From Zelonia costaricensis (Eukaryota; Euglenozoa; Kinetoplastea; Trypanosomatida; Trypanosomatidae), in assembly GCA_030849075.1 (NCBI GenBank), contig JASAOO010003365.1:1-47468 (forward strand): a stretch of DNA of 47,468 bases, written 5' to 3'. The notes beneath the pieces are model-generated. The model was not told the origin of the DNA, searched no databases, and worked only from the letters and a program-made list of their open reading frames with translations. Shown here piece by piece: positions 18,340 through 27,996 of this stretch. A program made the translations under genes and the position numbers. The number at the start of each line of letters is the position of its first letter. Positions within the stretch are counted from its first letter, which is position 1.

Positions 18340-20549
18340 TGCTGCTGCTGCTGCTCTTGCTCCTGCCCCGCGGCCTCATCCTCCTGTGCCTCCTCCTCAG
18401 CACCCTCCTCGCGGTCGGCCGCGTCAGCGCCTTCGCCAGCGTACGCCTCCTCCTGCGCCTCCCCGTCGGCCTCCTCCGCACCGTCGGCTTCCTCCACGTC
18501 GTGCTGGGATGCCTTGCCGCTCTTGGACTGCGCGGACTGCGAGCGCGAGTGAGCCGCGTTGGAGGTCTCCTCCTTGTGCGAGCTCGCGGCGCGCTGCGCG
18601 GACGGGGCGCGCTTCGCCGGCTGCGGCTCCTCCTCCTCCTCCTCGTCCACCTCGTCGGCGCCGTGGTCGGCGGCTGCGGCGTGCGGCTCCTCGTCCTCCT
18701 CGTCCTCCTCGTCCTCCTCGTCCTCCTCGTTCTTCTCGTCGGCGCCGTGGTCGGCGGCTGCGGCGTGCGGCTCCTCCCGCTCCTCGTCCTCCTCGTCCTC
18801 CTCGTCGGCGCCGTGGTCGGCGGCTGCGGCCGCCGCTGCCGCGCGCTGCTGCGCGGCCTCTTCCTCCGTGGGCGGGGCGTGCAGGCGCTTGTAGCTGACC
18901 ACGATCTCGCCAGCGTCCTCGCTGGCGTTGGCGGCCTGGCGCATCGACACAATCACGACGCCCTCGTCCTGCTCGTCCAGCTCGCACCCGCCGATGCAGA
19001 CAAGGCGACCGTTCTCGTAGACCTGCACCTCTATGTCCTTCTGGTTCGGGTCCACCTCGATGAAGCGCACCTCCTGGTTCCAGTTGATGACGTGGTTGCC
19101 CTCCTCGTCCTCGACACGCGGCGCCTCCACCGTGGCGCCCTCGAGGTCGCCAGTGGCCACGGAGACGTAGCCCGTCTCCACCGCCTCGCCGTCGCGGCGC
19201 ACGAGGTTGAGGCCGCGGACGACTGTCACGAAGAGCGACTCCTTCTGCACCTCCAGCGAGGCGGGGTGCGGCTCCTCCTCGTCGAGGGGCTTGTTGGCCC
19301 ACTCAATCGCGATCTCGCCCCAGAGCGCGTCCTCCTTCGACTTTGACTCAATCAGAAGCACCGCGCTGCCCTTGTGGTACAGCCGCTCGAAGTCGAGCGG
19401 GACGGCGCCGATGACGAGGAGCTCCTCCTCCTCCTCGGCGGCGCTCTCCTGCTGCTTGGGCACACAGATGAGGATGTGGCCGAGCTTCTTCTCCGTGTTG
19501 AGCTGCATGATCTGCGACGGGTTCTCAGGCAGGTAGTGGTAGCCCTCCTTGGTGTAGTAGGGCGACAGCGACGGCTCGGGGTTCGGGCCGGGGGTGTAGA
19601 GCACCGACTCGGAGCAGTTGTCGTCCGTGTCGCGCAGCACGCAGAGCACGCCGCCCGGGTAGGGCTCCGCGCCGTGGTCCGTGTACTGGAACACGCGGTG
19701 GGCCACAAACGTGCAGCCGAGCGGGACGCTGAGCGTCTGCTGCTCCATCGCCTCCTCGTCGATCTTCTCGTCGCCGTCGCGTACGTACCAGGAGGCCACG
19801 ATGGCGCCCAGCGGGCCCTCCTGGCAGGTGCCGTAGCCCGTCTGCATGCTCTCCTCCGGCATCACCGGCAGCGGCTCCTGATCGCCGCGCGTGCGGTCGT
19901 GCAGCGCGTCGCTCGGCACCACGACACCGCCGACAAGCTGGTCGTTCGTCTCCGGCAGCGCATCGTTGACGACGAGCACCTCGAGCGGCTCGTTGGAGTT
20001 CATGTACGGGAACTCGAAGAGCTCCTCCCACGGCGTCGCGACCTCCTTGCCGCGCTGCACCTTCGCCGTCTGGCCCTCGAAGGCGCCGCAGCGGACAATG
20101 ACGGAGATCGGGTCCGGGGCCTCGGCGCTGATGTTGCGGCCGTGGTGCACCGTCACGACGAGCTTCGGCACGTTCTGGTCCTTCTTGGCGCGACGCAGGT
20201 CGTCGATCGTCGGCGGCGGCGGCGGCACGCTCGGGGCCGTCTCCACCGGCTCATCGTCCTCGGCGATGCGGCGGTAGGTCTTGCGACGGCTGTCGCCCGA
20301 GGGCAGCGGGCGCGCGCGCTCCTCGAAGACGTCCAGCTGCATCAGCTTGCGGTGCTCCGCCTCCTTGACGTCGCGGGCCTCGCGGAGGAGGCGCTCGCGC
20401 TCCTGCTGCTTGCTGAACTCGCTGCAGCACGGGCAGAGGTACACCTCCGGCATCTGGTCGTACGTCTTGTCCGGCGGGAAGCCGGCGCGGCGGATCAGCG
20501 AGGTCGCCGTGTCATCCTCGAAGGGCAGGGGCTCACCAAAGAGGGACAT
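17058..20549 (-). CDS. C2-domain protein with Glu/Gln-rich tandem repeats
   Basis: This 1163-residue protein has a clear two-part build. Residues 1-115 hold a CPCC cysteine cluster (39-42) and a charged, helical stretch. Residues 125-545 are globular, with two C2-like beta-sandwich segments starting near KLVVTVHHGRNI (about 128) and SLFVTVVRGLNLV (about 437); the second has an acidic loop region and an NWNQEVRF strand. After residue 560 the chain is low-complexity: three copies of a PHAAAADHGADE motif with acidic spacers, a Gln-rich tract (about 729-791), three 39-residue repeats (about 840-957) and Glu/Gly-rich repeats. It ends in a basic coiled tail (KTKLSKKNRENIRELETRKMR) and a Ser/Arg end. 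C2 domains bind lipid or protein. Repetitive acidic proteins of this kind in trypanosomatids are often cytoskeletal or flagellum-associated, but I know of no assigned function. Confidence 0.85.
17680..18030 (-). repeat. three 117-bp tandem repeats (39 residues each)
   Basis: Units begin on the plus strand at 17680, 17797 and 17914 and are nearly identical. Each encodes AYPTEDQAEEHxDNANAAxD followed by ADQAEHEAxxAAEGADQAE. The near identity in DNA indicates recent duplication or gene conversion. Confidence 0.95.
18178..18366 (-). repeat. CAG/CAA-type repeat encoding a glutamine-rich tract
   Basis: On the coding strand this is mostly CAG with interspersed GAG, giving runs of Gln broken by Glu. 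The longest pure stretch is thirteen CAG codons at 18297-18335. Length variation between strains is likely. Confidence 0.95.
18620..18840 (-). repeat. acidic tandem repeats with ADHGADE motif
   Basis: Three copies of a segment encoding AAAADHGADE are each followed by Asp/Glu-rich stretches of different length, showing repeat expansion in the same gene. Confidence 0.85.
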
Positions 20550-21911
20550 GGCGATGTGAGTGTGTATGTGTGTGGTTGTGTTGGGGTGGCTATGCTACGG
20601 CAATGCGGGGTGTGGTACGGGTCCGGTGTGCGTGAGTTCGCGTCTTTGTTTTGAGGGTTGAAGTGCCAATGCGATGGTCAACCCTCTCGTCTGGTGATCT
20701 CGGTGAGGGAAGGCGGAGGGGCAATTGGGACCTGGGACTGAAATCGAGCGCACTTCGCGGTTTGGAGCCGGCGAGTCGAGTGCTGATGCGGGGGAGAAAG
20801 GGGGAAAAAAAGAAAAGAAGCCGGTACAGGGGTGTGGTGGTGGGTCCTCGGTCGCGAGACGCGCAGGCCGCCAGCCACCAAAAGAGAGAAATAAGGGGAA
20901 GGCGAGTAGAAGAAGCGACGAGCGGCTGCGGTGATGGGAGTGGAGGGAAGCGCACGGGCCGTGACGTACAAGGGCGATGTTGACGAGCACCCAGCACACC
21001 GGAACGGGCTTCGAGCGACGTGAGAAAGGGCGAGAGGGCGTCCGCTTGGATGACGACGGTGGGGGAAGGGGAAGAGAGAAATTGAACTAAAACTCAGTGA
21101 CTTCGCTGCGCGTTTCGATTTCTGTGCGACGGAGCGGTGGAGTGAGGGCGGACGAAGAGGGGAGAGCGGCGGGGGAGGGGGTGCGAGGGGGGAAGGAGGG
21201 TGAGGGAGCGACAACGGTGTGGATGTGCGAGACGGAGAAGGAGGCGCTCGTTGAGTGCCAGGCATGGAAGGGGCGCAGTGTGTGTCTGATAGAGAGAGAG
21301 AGGCTGACTGCTGACCACGCGGCATCGGAGTGTTGTGCCAAATGCCGGTTTGTGTGGACCAATAGACGGGGCAGGCCCTGCAATGCCGTGTCTAGTGTTG
21401 CTTCCTCTCCTCAACTCGTGAGCGACGAGGTGGGAGGGAGGGAGGGGGGAGGGGGCGAGAGGGGGAGGAGTCTCGCCGCCGCTGTGTGCCCCTACGTGCC
21501 GTGGCGCGGACTCACGCCAAGGGCACAGCGGCTTTGCGCCACAGCGACCTGCGACGCGCAGTGGACCGTGTTACGTTGTCGGCTTGTTCGGGCGGTGTGT
21601 GGGGGAAGGCGACGGTTGCTTCAAGCCGCCGACGAAAGAGGGCAAGTAATTGCGGGGTGGGGTGGGGGGAGGGGGGGGGGGGCACACCCCGACACAACAA
21701 ACAAACAAGGAGGCGGATGAAGGAGTCCGCAAATAAGCTCTTTCCCTCTCTCTCTGGCTCCCTGCCGGGACGACTTGTGTACATCTTTACATCAGCACCT
21801 CCAGTGCATCGCAGATCGAGCACTGCGGCGCGGCGAGGCACGGCGAACAGACTTCACGACACGGAAAGCAAAGCAAGACGCGAAAGCACGAGGCGGCGGA
21901 CGTGTCGGAGA
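20550..21911. other. 1.4-kb spacer between CFAP44 and the C2 repeat gene
   Basis: It holds the CFAP44 3' UTR and the C2-gene leader. A very G-rich block at 21656-21685, including twelve G at 21671-21682, could form G-quadruplexes in plus-strand DNA. No gene is supported. Confidence 0.6.
20783..20825 (-). other. probable SL acceptor for the C2 repeat gene
   Basis: A strong C/T tract (complement of 20789-20820) is followed by the first AG at 20784-20783, giving a leader of about 233 nt before the ATG at 20549. Confidence 0.4.
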
Positions 21912-24900
21912 CTAGATCATGGCGGGGCTGTAGACGTGGCCTCCCTTGCGCTTCAGCATGAGGATCTCGGCGTTCAAGGCGTCCATCTCCTCCTGCTGCG
22001 CCGCAATCAGCTCGCGCAGCGCTGAGCGCTCCTGCTTCGAGGCAACCGTGGAGCCGCGGTAGTGCTGCACCGTCTTGGACGTGGCGTGCGACAGCGCCGA
22101 GTCCACCTGCTGCCGCTCCAGCTCCAGGTCGCCGAGGTTCTGCAGGAGGTTCGTGTTCTCGAACACCTTGCCTTGCAGGCGCGTACGCATGTCGGCAATC
22201 TGATTCTCGATCTTCTTCACAGTCCGCGCCCACTTGAGTTCGAGGTGGCGCAGCTCCTCCTTCTTCGCCTCCACCGCCCAGCTGGAGCCGCACGACTCGA
22301 GCATCTCGAGATCAACGTACTGGCCGAACTTCAAGAGCATGACCTCGTTCACCTTCGCCTGCCACTCCTCGTAGAGACGGTTCGCGGCCGCGCGGGACTC
22401 CTTCAGCGGCTGCAGCTCCGTGATCAGCCTCGACAGCTCCTCGCCGCGCTGCACCTTCTGGTCCGCCAGGTCGAAGATGCGCTGGCGCAGCGCGTTCATC
22501 TGCTCCGCCGAGATGACCAGCACCGGCTGCTCGGGCAGGTGCGACGGCAGACGCGCACCCTTCTCGAGACACCGCATCTGGCTCAGCCGCAGCGGCACAA
22601 CTGTGTAGAGGAGGTTCAGCTCCTTGCGCTTCTGCGCCTCAAGCGCCTGCATCTCGGTCCGGCACTGCTTGACGTGCTCGGCGAGCTCGTGCAGGCGGTG
22701 CTCGCTGCGCTCCAGCTGCTTGCGCACACTCGCCACCTCCGCCTTGGCCGCGTCACTCGCGTCGCTGAGGTCGAGGCGCGCCACGCGGAGTTGCAGCATG
22801 CGCTCCCACGCCTCCACGCTGCAGTTCGGCGGGCGCACCTCCTCGCCGATGCCGTCGTCCTCCTCTTCGTCGTCGTCACTGGTGATGTCGTCGTCGTCAT
22901 CGCCGTCCTCGGCACGGCGCCGACGCTTCAGCTGGCGGTAGTACACCCGCTTGATGTACGCCAGCTTGTCGCTGGGGCAGTGCTCGTCCATGTAGGCCTC
23001 CGCCGCCTGGTTTGTGGACTTGAGCTGCGCCGCCAGCTGCTTGATGCGGTCCTCCGTCGTGGACACGTCGGCGTGCTGCGACGTGATGGCGCGCTGCATC
23101 GACTCGCGCTCCTGCTTCACCGCCGTCATGGCCGCGCGCAGCTTCTTGTCCTGCGAGCGGAACACCAGCAGCAGCTGGTACTCGCGGTGCAGCAGCGTGA
23201 GGCGGCTCGTCATGAGGCACAGGTCAACGTCGAGGCCGGCGCGACGGAGGCGCATCGCCTCCAGCTTGTCGTTGAACTCTGCCCGGATGACCTCCATGGC
23301 GGCCTCGAGACGGCGCATGGCGCGCTTGAGCAAGGCACGTTGCATCTCCCGCTCCTCCTTCTCCTCCGGCGTGAGTTTCACGTTCTCCAGCTTGCCCTTC
23401 AGCTCCGCGTCCATGCGCTCCCGCATCGCGACGCCGCCCATGACGCTCTGCCGCGAGCCGCGCTCGAGGTAGGAGGAGGCGAAGTGACTTCCCTTGGAAC
23501 GCTTCTGGGCCGCAGTGATGCTGCTGTGCACCGTTCCGGCAGCAGCGGCCGACGAGCCGCGCGAGCGCTCGCGAGCCTGCGCGCCGGCGAGGTCGGCGCC
23601 GAAGCCGCGCTGCGCCTTCTTTGCCTCCTCGGCCCGAGCCCGCTCCTCCGTCTTGTGCGCGTTGTACGCGTCCAGCTTCTCGCGCGACATCGTGTAGAGC
23701 TTCTCGAGCTCCTCCTCGGGGGCAAGCTCCAGGTCGGGCATGTCGGGCGCGGCGCACAGGCCGAGCTGGCAGCGCACCTGGCCGTATTCGCGGCGCAGGC
23801 CGTTCAGCCGCGCCAGGGCGACGCGCTTCTCGTCGCGCAGCTTCAGCAGTTCCTCGTTGAAGGCGGTCTTGATGCGCACTGTGTCTTCCTCGAGGTGCGT
23901 CATGCGCTGCAGCTTCGCCGCCGCGGTAGGGCGGAACCGGCGCTCGCCACGGTACGCTGCGTCTGTGCGGAACGTGCACTCGCCGCGATTCCTCACGTCA
24001 AGCGTGACCTGCTGCTTGAGGGCAGCGTCGTCGATGGCAGGATTGGGCTTGCGCTCGAGCAGCAGCCCGTAGCCGTCGCGGCGCTCCTGCCGCTCGCAAC
24101 GGCGTGCGTCCATCTTGTCGAGCTGCTGCCGAACAGAGGCGCCGATCGTCGCTGCACCCTGCAGGTCGTCGTGGCGGCCGCGTGCGGCGCCGCCGTGTGG
24201 GCCGCCGGAGGCGGCCGAGCCTTCTCCGCCCACCGCGCCCTCGCCCACCGTCCCACCGAGGCCGCCACCGCCACCGCCACCGCCACCGCCACCGCCGCCG
24301 CCGTCGCCCGCGTCGCTGCCGCTGCCGTCCGCGTCGCCGCCATCGCCGCCGTCGTCCATGTCGAGTCCGGAGTCGCCGTCAGAGTCGGCCAGCTGCTGGG
24401 CGGCGGCGTTGATGGCCGTGATGGACGCGTGCGGGTCGAAGAGCCGCATCGAGGCCACGCTGAAGCCCGCGTCGATGGCGGTGAGCTCAAAGCGGTCGTA
24501 AAGAAGGCTGTCCACGAAGCGGCGCTTGAGCTTCGCCGTCTTGACGTCCTCGCGGGCGGTGGCCAGGATGTACTCCGTCTCCGCCTCCTTGACGCGACGC
24601 TGCTTCTCCGCGTTGAGGGCCTCCTGCAACGAGGCGTCCAGCTGCATCGCGTCCTTGCTCAGCCGCTGCTCCGCCGGAAGCCGCTCGTTGCGCCGCACCA
24701 CGTCCGCGTAGGCGTCCCGCACCTTCTCGAGCTTCTTGAGAAAGCGCTGCAGGCTCGCCTCCCGCACCGCCGCGGCGCGGGACGCGTCGTCCGCCTCCTT
24801 CTGCTCCTGCACCGACAGCGCCGGCGCCTCGGCGGCGGACGCTGCCTGTGCCTCTACCGCAGGGGCCGCAGCCTTGACAGCGGCGACCGCGACCGCAGCG

Positions 24901-27224
24901 GCGGCGCTCGTCTGCGGCGCCTCCACGGCGGTCACGAGGCGCGGCGCCGCAGGCGGGGCGGTGTGGCCGGTGCGCAGCTGTGTGACGACGAGGCCGTCTG
25001 TGCCGACCGAGACGAGCACGCTGCCGTCGTAGGAGAGGAAGGCCCCCGTGACGGCGCCGCTTGTGCTGTCGTGCGCGGCGCCGAGCAGAAAGAGCTGCGC
25101 GCGGTCGCGCGCCTCGCGTAGCAGCAGCCTGTTGCCGTCCGCGCACACGACGAGGGCGCCGTTGGGGCTGACGAAGGCGCGCTGCGGCACGCAGTCGCGG
25201 TAGCAGATGTTGAGCTGCGGGTCCTCGACGTAGTCGGGCGGCTCGACGCCGGTGGGGGGCAGCGGGGGCAGCTCGAGGCGGTTCGGGTAGCGGATGGTGC
25301 CGGCGTAGACGTACGCGAGCTCGGCCTTGGCCATGCCGACGGCGAAGCCCGCACCGGGCAGCGACACGACAAACGCAATCGGCCACGGCCCAAGGTCCTC
25401 CTCCTGCAGGCCGGCCGCCGCGTCGTCCAGCTCGAGCTCCTCGGCCTGCGTCTTGGGCGGCGGTAGCTGCCGCTGGCGGATCGCCACGAGGTCGTACTCG
25501 CACGGGAACTCGTAGCCGACCTCCTGGTCGACGGAGCCGGGGGCCGGGGCGTGAATCGAGAGCAGCTCGCCGCCCTCAAAGCCAAGCACGCAGCCGCCGT
25601 GCCCGCCCGCCGCATTGGCGTCCCACGCGGCGGACGTCGGGTTCGAGAGAGGTCCGACGCAGTAGCCGACCGGGGCGAGCGAGCACGGCGACGCCTCGAC
25701 GGTGAAGAAGAAAACGTGGCCGTTCGTCGAGACGCTGGCCACCTGCGTCGCCTCCTCGTTGACTGCCAGCGCGCAGAGGCCGTCGGCGTGTGCCTTCCAC
25801 TGACCCACCACCCGCACGGCGCGAGACTCGTCCGTGACCTCGAGCAGACGCACCGTACCGTCGCCAAAGCCCACCACGGCCCGCGTCACCTGAGGAGTGG
25901 ACAGCAGCCCCAGCACCTTGAGGTCCGTCACAGGCGCCGCTCGTTTGCGGGCATCGCGTGGCCACTCCACGCGGCAGCGCTCGGCAGCCTGCACGTAGTC
26001 GAAGCAGCGCACCACACCGTCGGCGCCGCCGGTGATGGCGATGTGCTCGACAGGAGACACGGCGGCGCATGTCAGGGGAACGCCGTTGAGCTGCATGCAC
26101 ATTCGCGCGGTGTGCGCCGACGTGTCCAGCTGGCCGTCGCGGAGGGGGTACGGCAGCGTGGCGACGGCGCCGCACTCGTCGAGGAGAACCCACTCGTGGC
26201 GCTCGGTGTCGAGCGTGACGGAGCGGACACGGAACGACGGCGACACGCACGCCTCGTGCACGCACGTGGGGGCGTAGAAGGGTGGCAGCCCTTTTCCCTC
26301 GGCCACCTCCAGCTCGTGCAGGTTCCAGTACCGCATGAAGCCGTCGTCGCCGGCCGTCACGACGTAGTCGCCGTGCAGTGCAACGAAGTTGATGGCGCCG
26401 TCGTGGCAGGGCTCGATGTCGTGCGGCGCCTGCCCCACCCCATTCGCGCCGGCCTCGTCGACTGTGAAGGCGCGGGCGAAGGTGCAGGCAATCAGGTCGC
26501 CCTCCCACAGCAGCAGGTCACCGCAGTCGGAGCCGGAGAGCACCTTGCCGTCAGCCAGCACCGCAAACGTCGCGACGTCGGAGATCTCGTGGCGGCCGAA
26601 CTTGCCCAGGGCGCCCTGGAGTTTCTTGCCGGTGAAGGTGTCCGCCATCGCCCAGAACTTGATGTGCCCCGCGCCGCCGGTGACGAGCAGGGCGTCGTCG
26701 AAGCGGCTGAAGGCGACGGTGAAGACATCCGCGTTGAAGCACTTGCTGCGCAGCAGCAGCGAGGCCTTGTGCCAGTCCCAGATGGCGAGCGTGTAGTCAG
26801 GCGCACTCGCCACGGAGGCGAGCCGCGTGCCGTCCGTGTTGAACGCAAGCGCGCCGTAGCCCACCTCCGCGCCATCAGCCATCGTCTGCGCCGCAGCACG
26901 GGCCGGCCAGGTGTACGCGCGCAGGAGCGGGCTCTCGGGGCGGCGCTCGCCGACCACGTACCACTTCCCGCTCGGGTGCACGGCGACGCAGCCGACGGCG
27001 CCGTCCTGCGGCCCATCCTGCGACTCCACGAGACCCGAGTCGAGGTGGAGGAACAGCACGAACTTGCCGCCGCTCGTGAGGAGGGTGTGGCCGCCGAGGT
27101 AGGCGACAGCGTTGTAGCGCAGGCTGTCAAAGCCGCTGTGGGCTAGTACGTAACTGCTCGGCCGCAGGTCGGCCGGGTACGTGTGCAGCGGCTTCGGCCG
27201 CTTCTCCGGCGCCGCCGCCGCCAT
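21912..27224 (-). CDS. CFAP44: CFAP44, axonemal WD40/coiled-coil protein
   Basis: This 1770-residue protein starts at the first ATG (27224). An upstream in-frame stretch to 27353 lacks an ATG and is excluded. Residues 1 to about 690 form WD40 propellers, with blocks such as AVHPSGKWYVVGE, LAIWDWHKASLL, GGAGHIKFWAMADTFTGKKL and GKVLSGSDCGDLLLWEGDLI, the last two being highly characteristic of CFAP44 (WDR52). A glycine-rich, acidic linker follows at about 956-995, then long coiled coils to the end with an acidic patch at about 1437-1462. With CFAP43, CFAP44 tethers the inner-arm dynein f/I1 motor domains to the doublet microtubule, so it acts in the flagellar axoneme and is needed for normal beating. 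In trypanosomes its loss has been reported to harm motility. Confidence 0.93.
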   Translation of the reverse strand: MAAAAPEKRPKPLHTYPADLRPSSYVLAHSGFDSLRYNAVAYLGGHTLLTSGGKFVLFLHLDSGLVESQDGPQDGAVGCVAVHPSGKWYVVGERRPESPLLRAYTWPARAAAQTMADGAEVGYGALAFNTDGTRLASVASAPDYTLAIWDWHKASLLLRSKCFNADVFTVAFSRFDDALLVTGGAGHIKFWAMADTFTGKKLQGALGKFGRHEISDVATFAVLADGKVLSGSDCGDLLLWEGDLIACTFARAFTVDEAGANGVGQAPHDIEPCHDGAINFVALHGDYVVTAGDDGFMRYWNLHELEVAEGKGLPPFYAPTCVHEACVSPSFRVRSVTLDTERHEWVLLDECGAVATLPYPLRDGQLDTSAHTARMCMQLNGVPLTCAAVSPVEHIAITGGADGVVRCFDYVQAAERCRVEWPRDARKRAAPVTDLKVLGLLSTPQVTRAVVGFGDGTVRLLEVTDESRAVRVVGQWKAHADGLCALAVNEEATQVASVSTNGHVFFFTVEASPCSLAPVGYCVGPLSNPTSAAWDANAAGGHGGCVLGFEGGELLSIHAPAPGSVDQEVGYEFPCEYDLVAIRQRQLPPPKTQAEELELDDAAAGLQEEDLGPWPIAFVVSLPGAGFAVGMAKAELAYVYAGTIRYPNRLELPPLPPTGVEPPDYVEDPQLNICYRDCVPQRAFVSPNGALVVCADGNRLLLREARDRAQLFLLGAAHDSTSGAVTGAFLSYDGSVLVSVGTDGLVVTQLRTGHTAPPAAPRLVTAVEAPQTSAAAAVAVAAVKAAAPAVEAQAASAAEAPALSVQEQKEADDASRAAAVREASLQRFLKKLEKVRDAYADVVRRNERLPAEQRLSKDAMQLDASLQEALNAEKQRRVKEAETEYILATAREDVKTAKLKRRFVDSLLYDRFELTAIDAGFSVASMRLFDPHASITAINAAAQQLADSDGDSGLDMDDGGDGGDADGSGSDAGDGGGGGGGGGGGGGGLGGTVGEGAVGGEGSAASGGPHGGAARGRHDDLQGAATIGASVRQQLDKMDARRCERQERRDGYGLLLERKPNPAIDDAALKQQVTLDVRNRGECTFRTDAAYRGERRFRPTAAAKLQRMTHLEEDTVRIKTAFNEELLKLRDEKRVALARLNGLRREYGQVRCQLGLCAAPDMPDLELAPEEELEKLYTMSREKLDAYNAHKTEERARAEEAKKAQRGFGADLAGAQARERSRGSSAAAAGTVHSSITAAQKRSKGSHFASSYLERGSRQSVMGGVAMRERMDAELKGKLENVKLTPEEKEEREMQRALLKRAMRRLEAAMEVIRAEFNDKLEAMRLRRAGLDVDLCLMTSRLTLLHREYQLLLVFRSQDKKLRAAMTAVKQERESMQRAITSQHADVSTTEDRIKQLAAQLKSTNQAAEAYMDEHCPSDKLAYIKRVYYRQLKRRRRAEDGDDDDDITSDDDEEEDDGIGEEVRPPNCSVEAWERMLQLRVARLDLSDASDAAKAEVASVRKQLERSEHRLHELAEHVKQCRTEMQALEAQKRKELNLLYTVVPLRLSQMRCLEKGARLPSHLPEQPVLVISAEQMNALRQRIFDLADQKVQRGEELSRLITELQPLKESRAAANRLYEEWQAKVNEVMLLKFGQYVDLEMLESCGSSWAVEAKKEELRHLELKWARTVKKIENQIADMRTRLQGKVFENTNLLQNLGDLELERQQVDSALSHATSKTVQHYRGSTVASKQERSALRELIAAQQEEMDALNAEILMLKRKGGHVYSPAMI
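24240..24362 (-). repeat. GGN-repeat glycine/aspartate linker in CFAP44
   Basis: The coding strand carries repeated GGT/GGC codons giving a 14-Gly run bordered by Asp/Gly/Ser-rich sequence, between the propeller and coiled-coil halves of CFAP44. Confidence 0.9.
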
Positions 27225-27996
27225 GACACACGCCTGGTTCGGCAGCAAGGGCGGAGCGGCGGGGGGGGGGGGGTGAGGCAGCGCCCGTGCCGAGTGTGGC
27301 AGCAAGACGCCTACGGGGCCCAAAGAGCACGGAATGCAGTCGTGCACAGACACGCAGTGCGGTGAGGCCAGGAGCGATGGCGCAGATCGGGTGTAGTCTA
27401 ATGGCGTGCGTGTGTCTGTGCCGGGACCAGAGCGTGTTGTGCACCACCGCTGAGGAAGTAAGAGAGAGGAAGGGTGAAGCGGCGACCGTTCAAACGTGAA
27501 GGCCGCTGTGTGTCGACATCAAACGGTGAAGTCAGCGATTGAGAGAGAGACGGAGAGTAGCACCAGGGCTGTGCGGCCGGGAGTCGTGGAGGGAAACAAA
27601 ACACACACGTCGCTGCACCACTTGTGTGTGTGTCGACGTGGAGCTTCCACGCGCACAAACATGCACAGGGGGCTTGCATGAGAGGCGCGCGCTGCACATA
27701 CGCCGAGGCAACGCATCCCAGCGCAACGGTGTTCAAGCAATTCAAACAGGACTTTCCTTTTGCGCTTGTCAGCACCACGCGATGCTCGCCGCGGGGAGGG
27801 GGGGGGGCGAGGTAGCGAGAGAGAGAGGCAGAGCCAGAGGCGGTGCGGTGAGGCAGCCGCATGGCGAGCACTGTGGGTACCTTCCAGACGCGCCATGCGA
27901 GGAAAGGCGCTGCCAACCAACACACACCCACACAGATACACGCAAACACCCACACACACACACACACACACACGTACACGCAAACTCGAGGCTGTG
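27225..27996. other. spacer between the 671-residue gene and CFAP44
   Basis: It contains a 13-G run at 27261-27273, whose C-run complement followed by AG at 27235-27234 is a possible CFAP44 SL acceptor (leader about 9 nt), and a (CA)11 tract at 27951-27972. No gene is supported. Confidence 0.55.
27951..27972 (+). repeat. (CA)11 microsatellite
   Basis: Twenty-two bases of perfect CA repeat just downstream of the 671-residue gene's stop codon. Confidence 0.95.

Noticed and set aside
16863..19346. An 827-codon open frame on the plus strand, very leucine-rich
   Set aside because: It lies opposite the C2 repeat gene; poly-Leu is just the antisense of CAG repeats, and its ends fall in noncoding DNA.
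22062..25121. A 1019-codon open frame on the plus strand
   Set aside because: It is the antisense shadow of CFAP44, caused by the strong G/C bias at third codon positions; it shows no domain.
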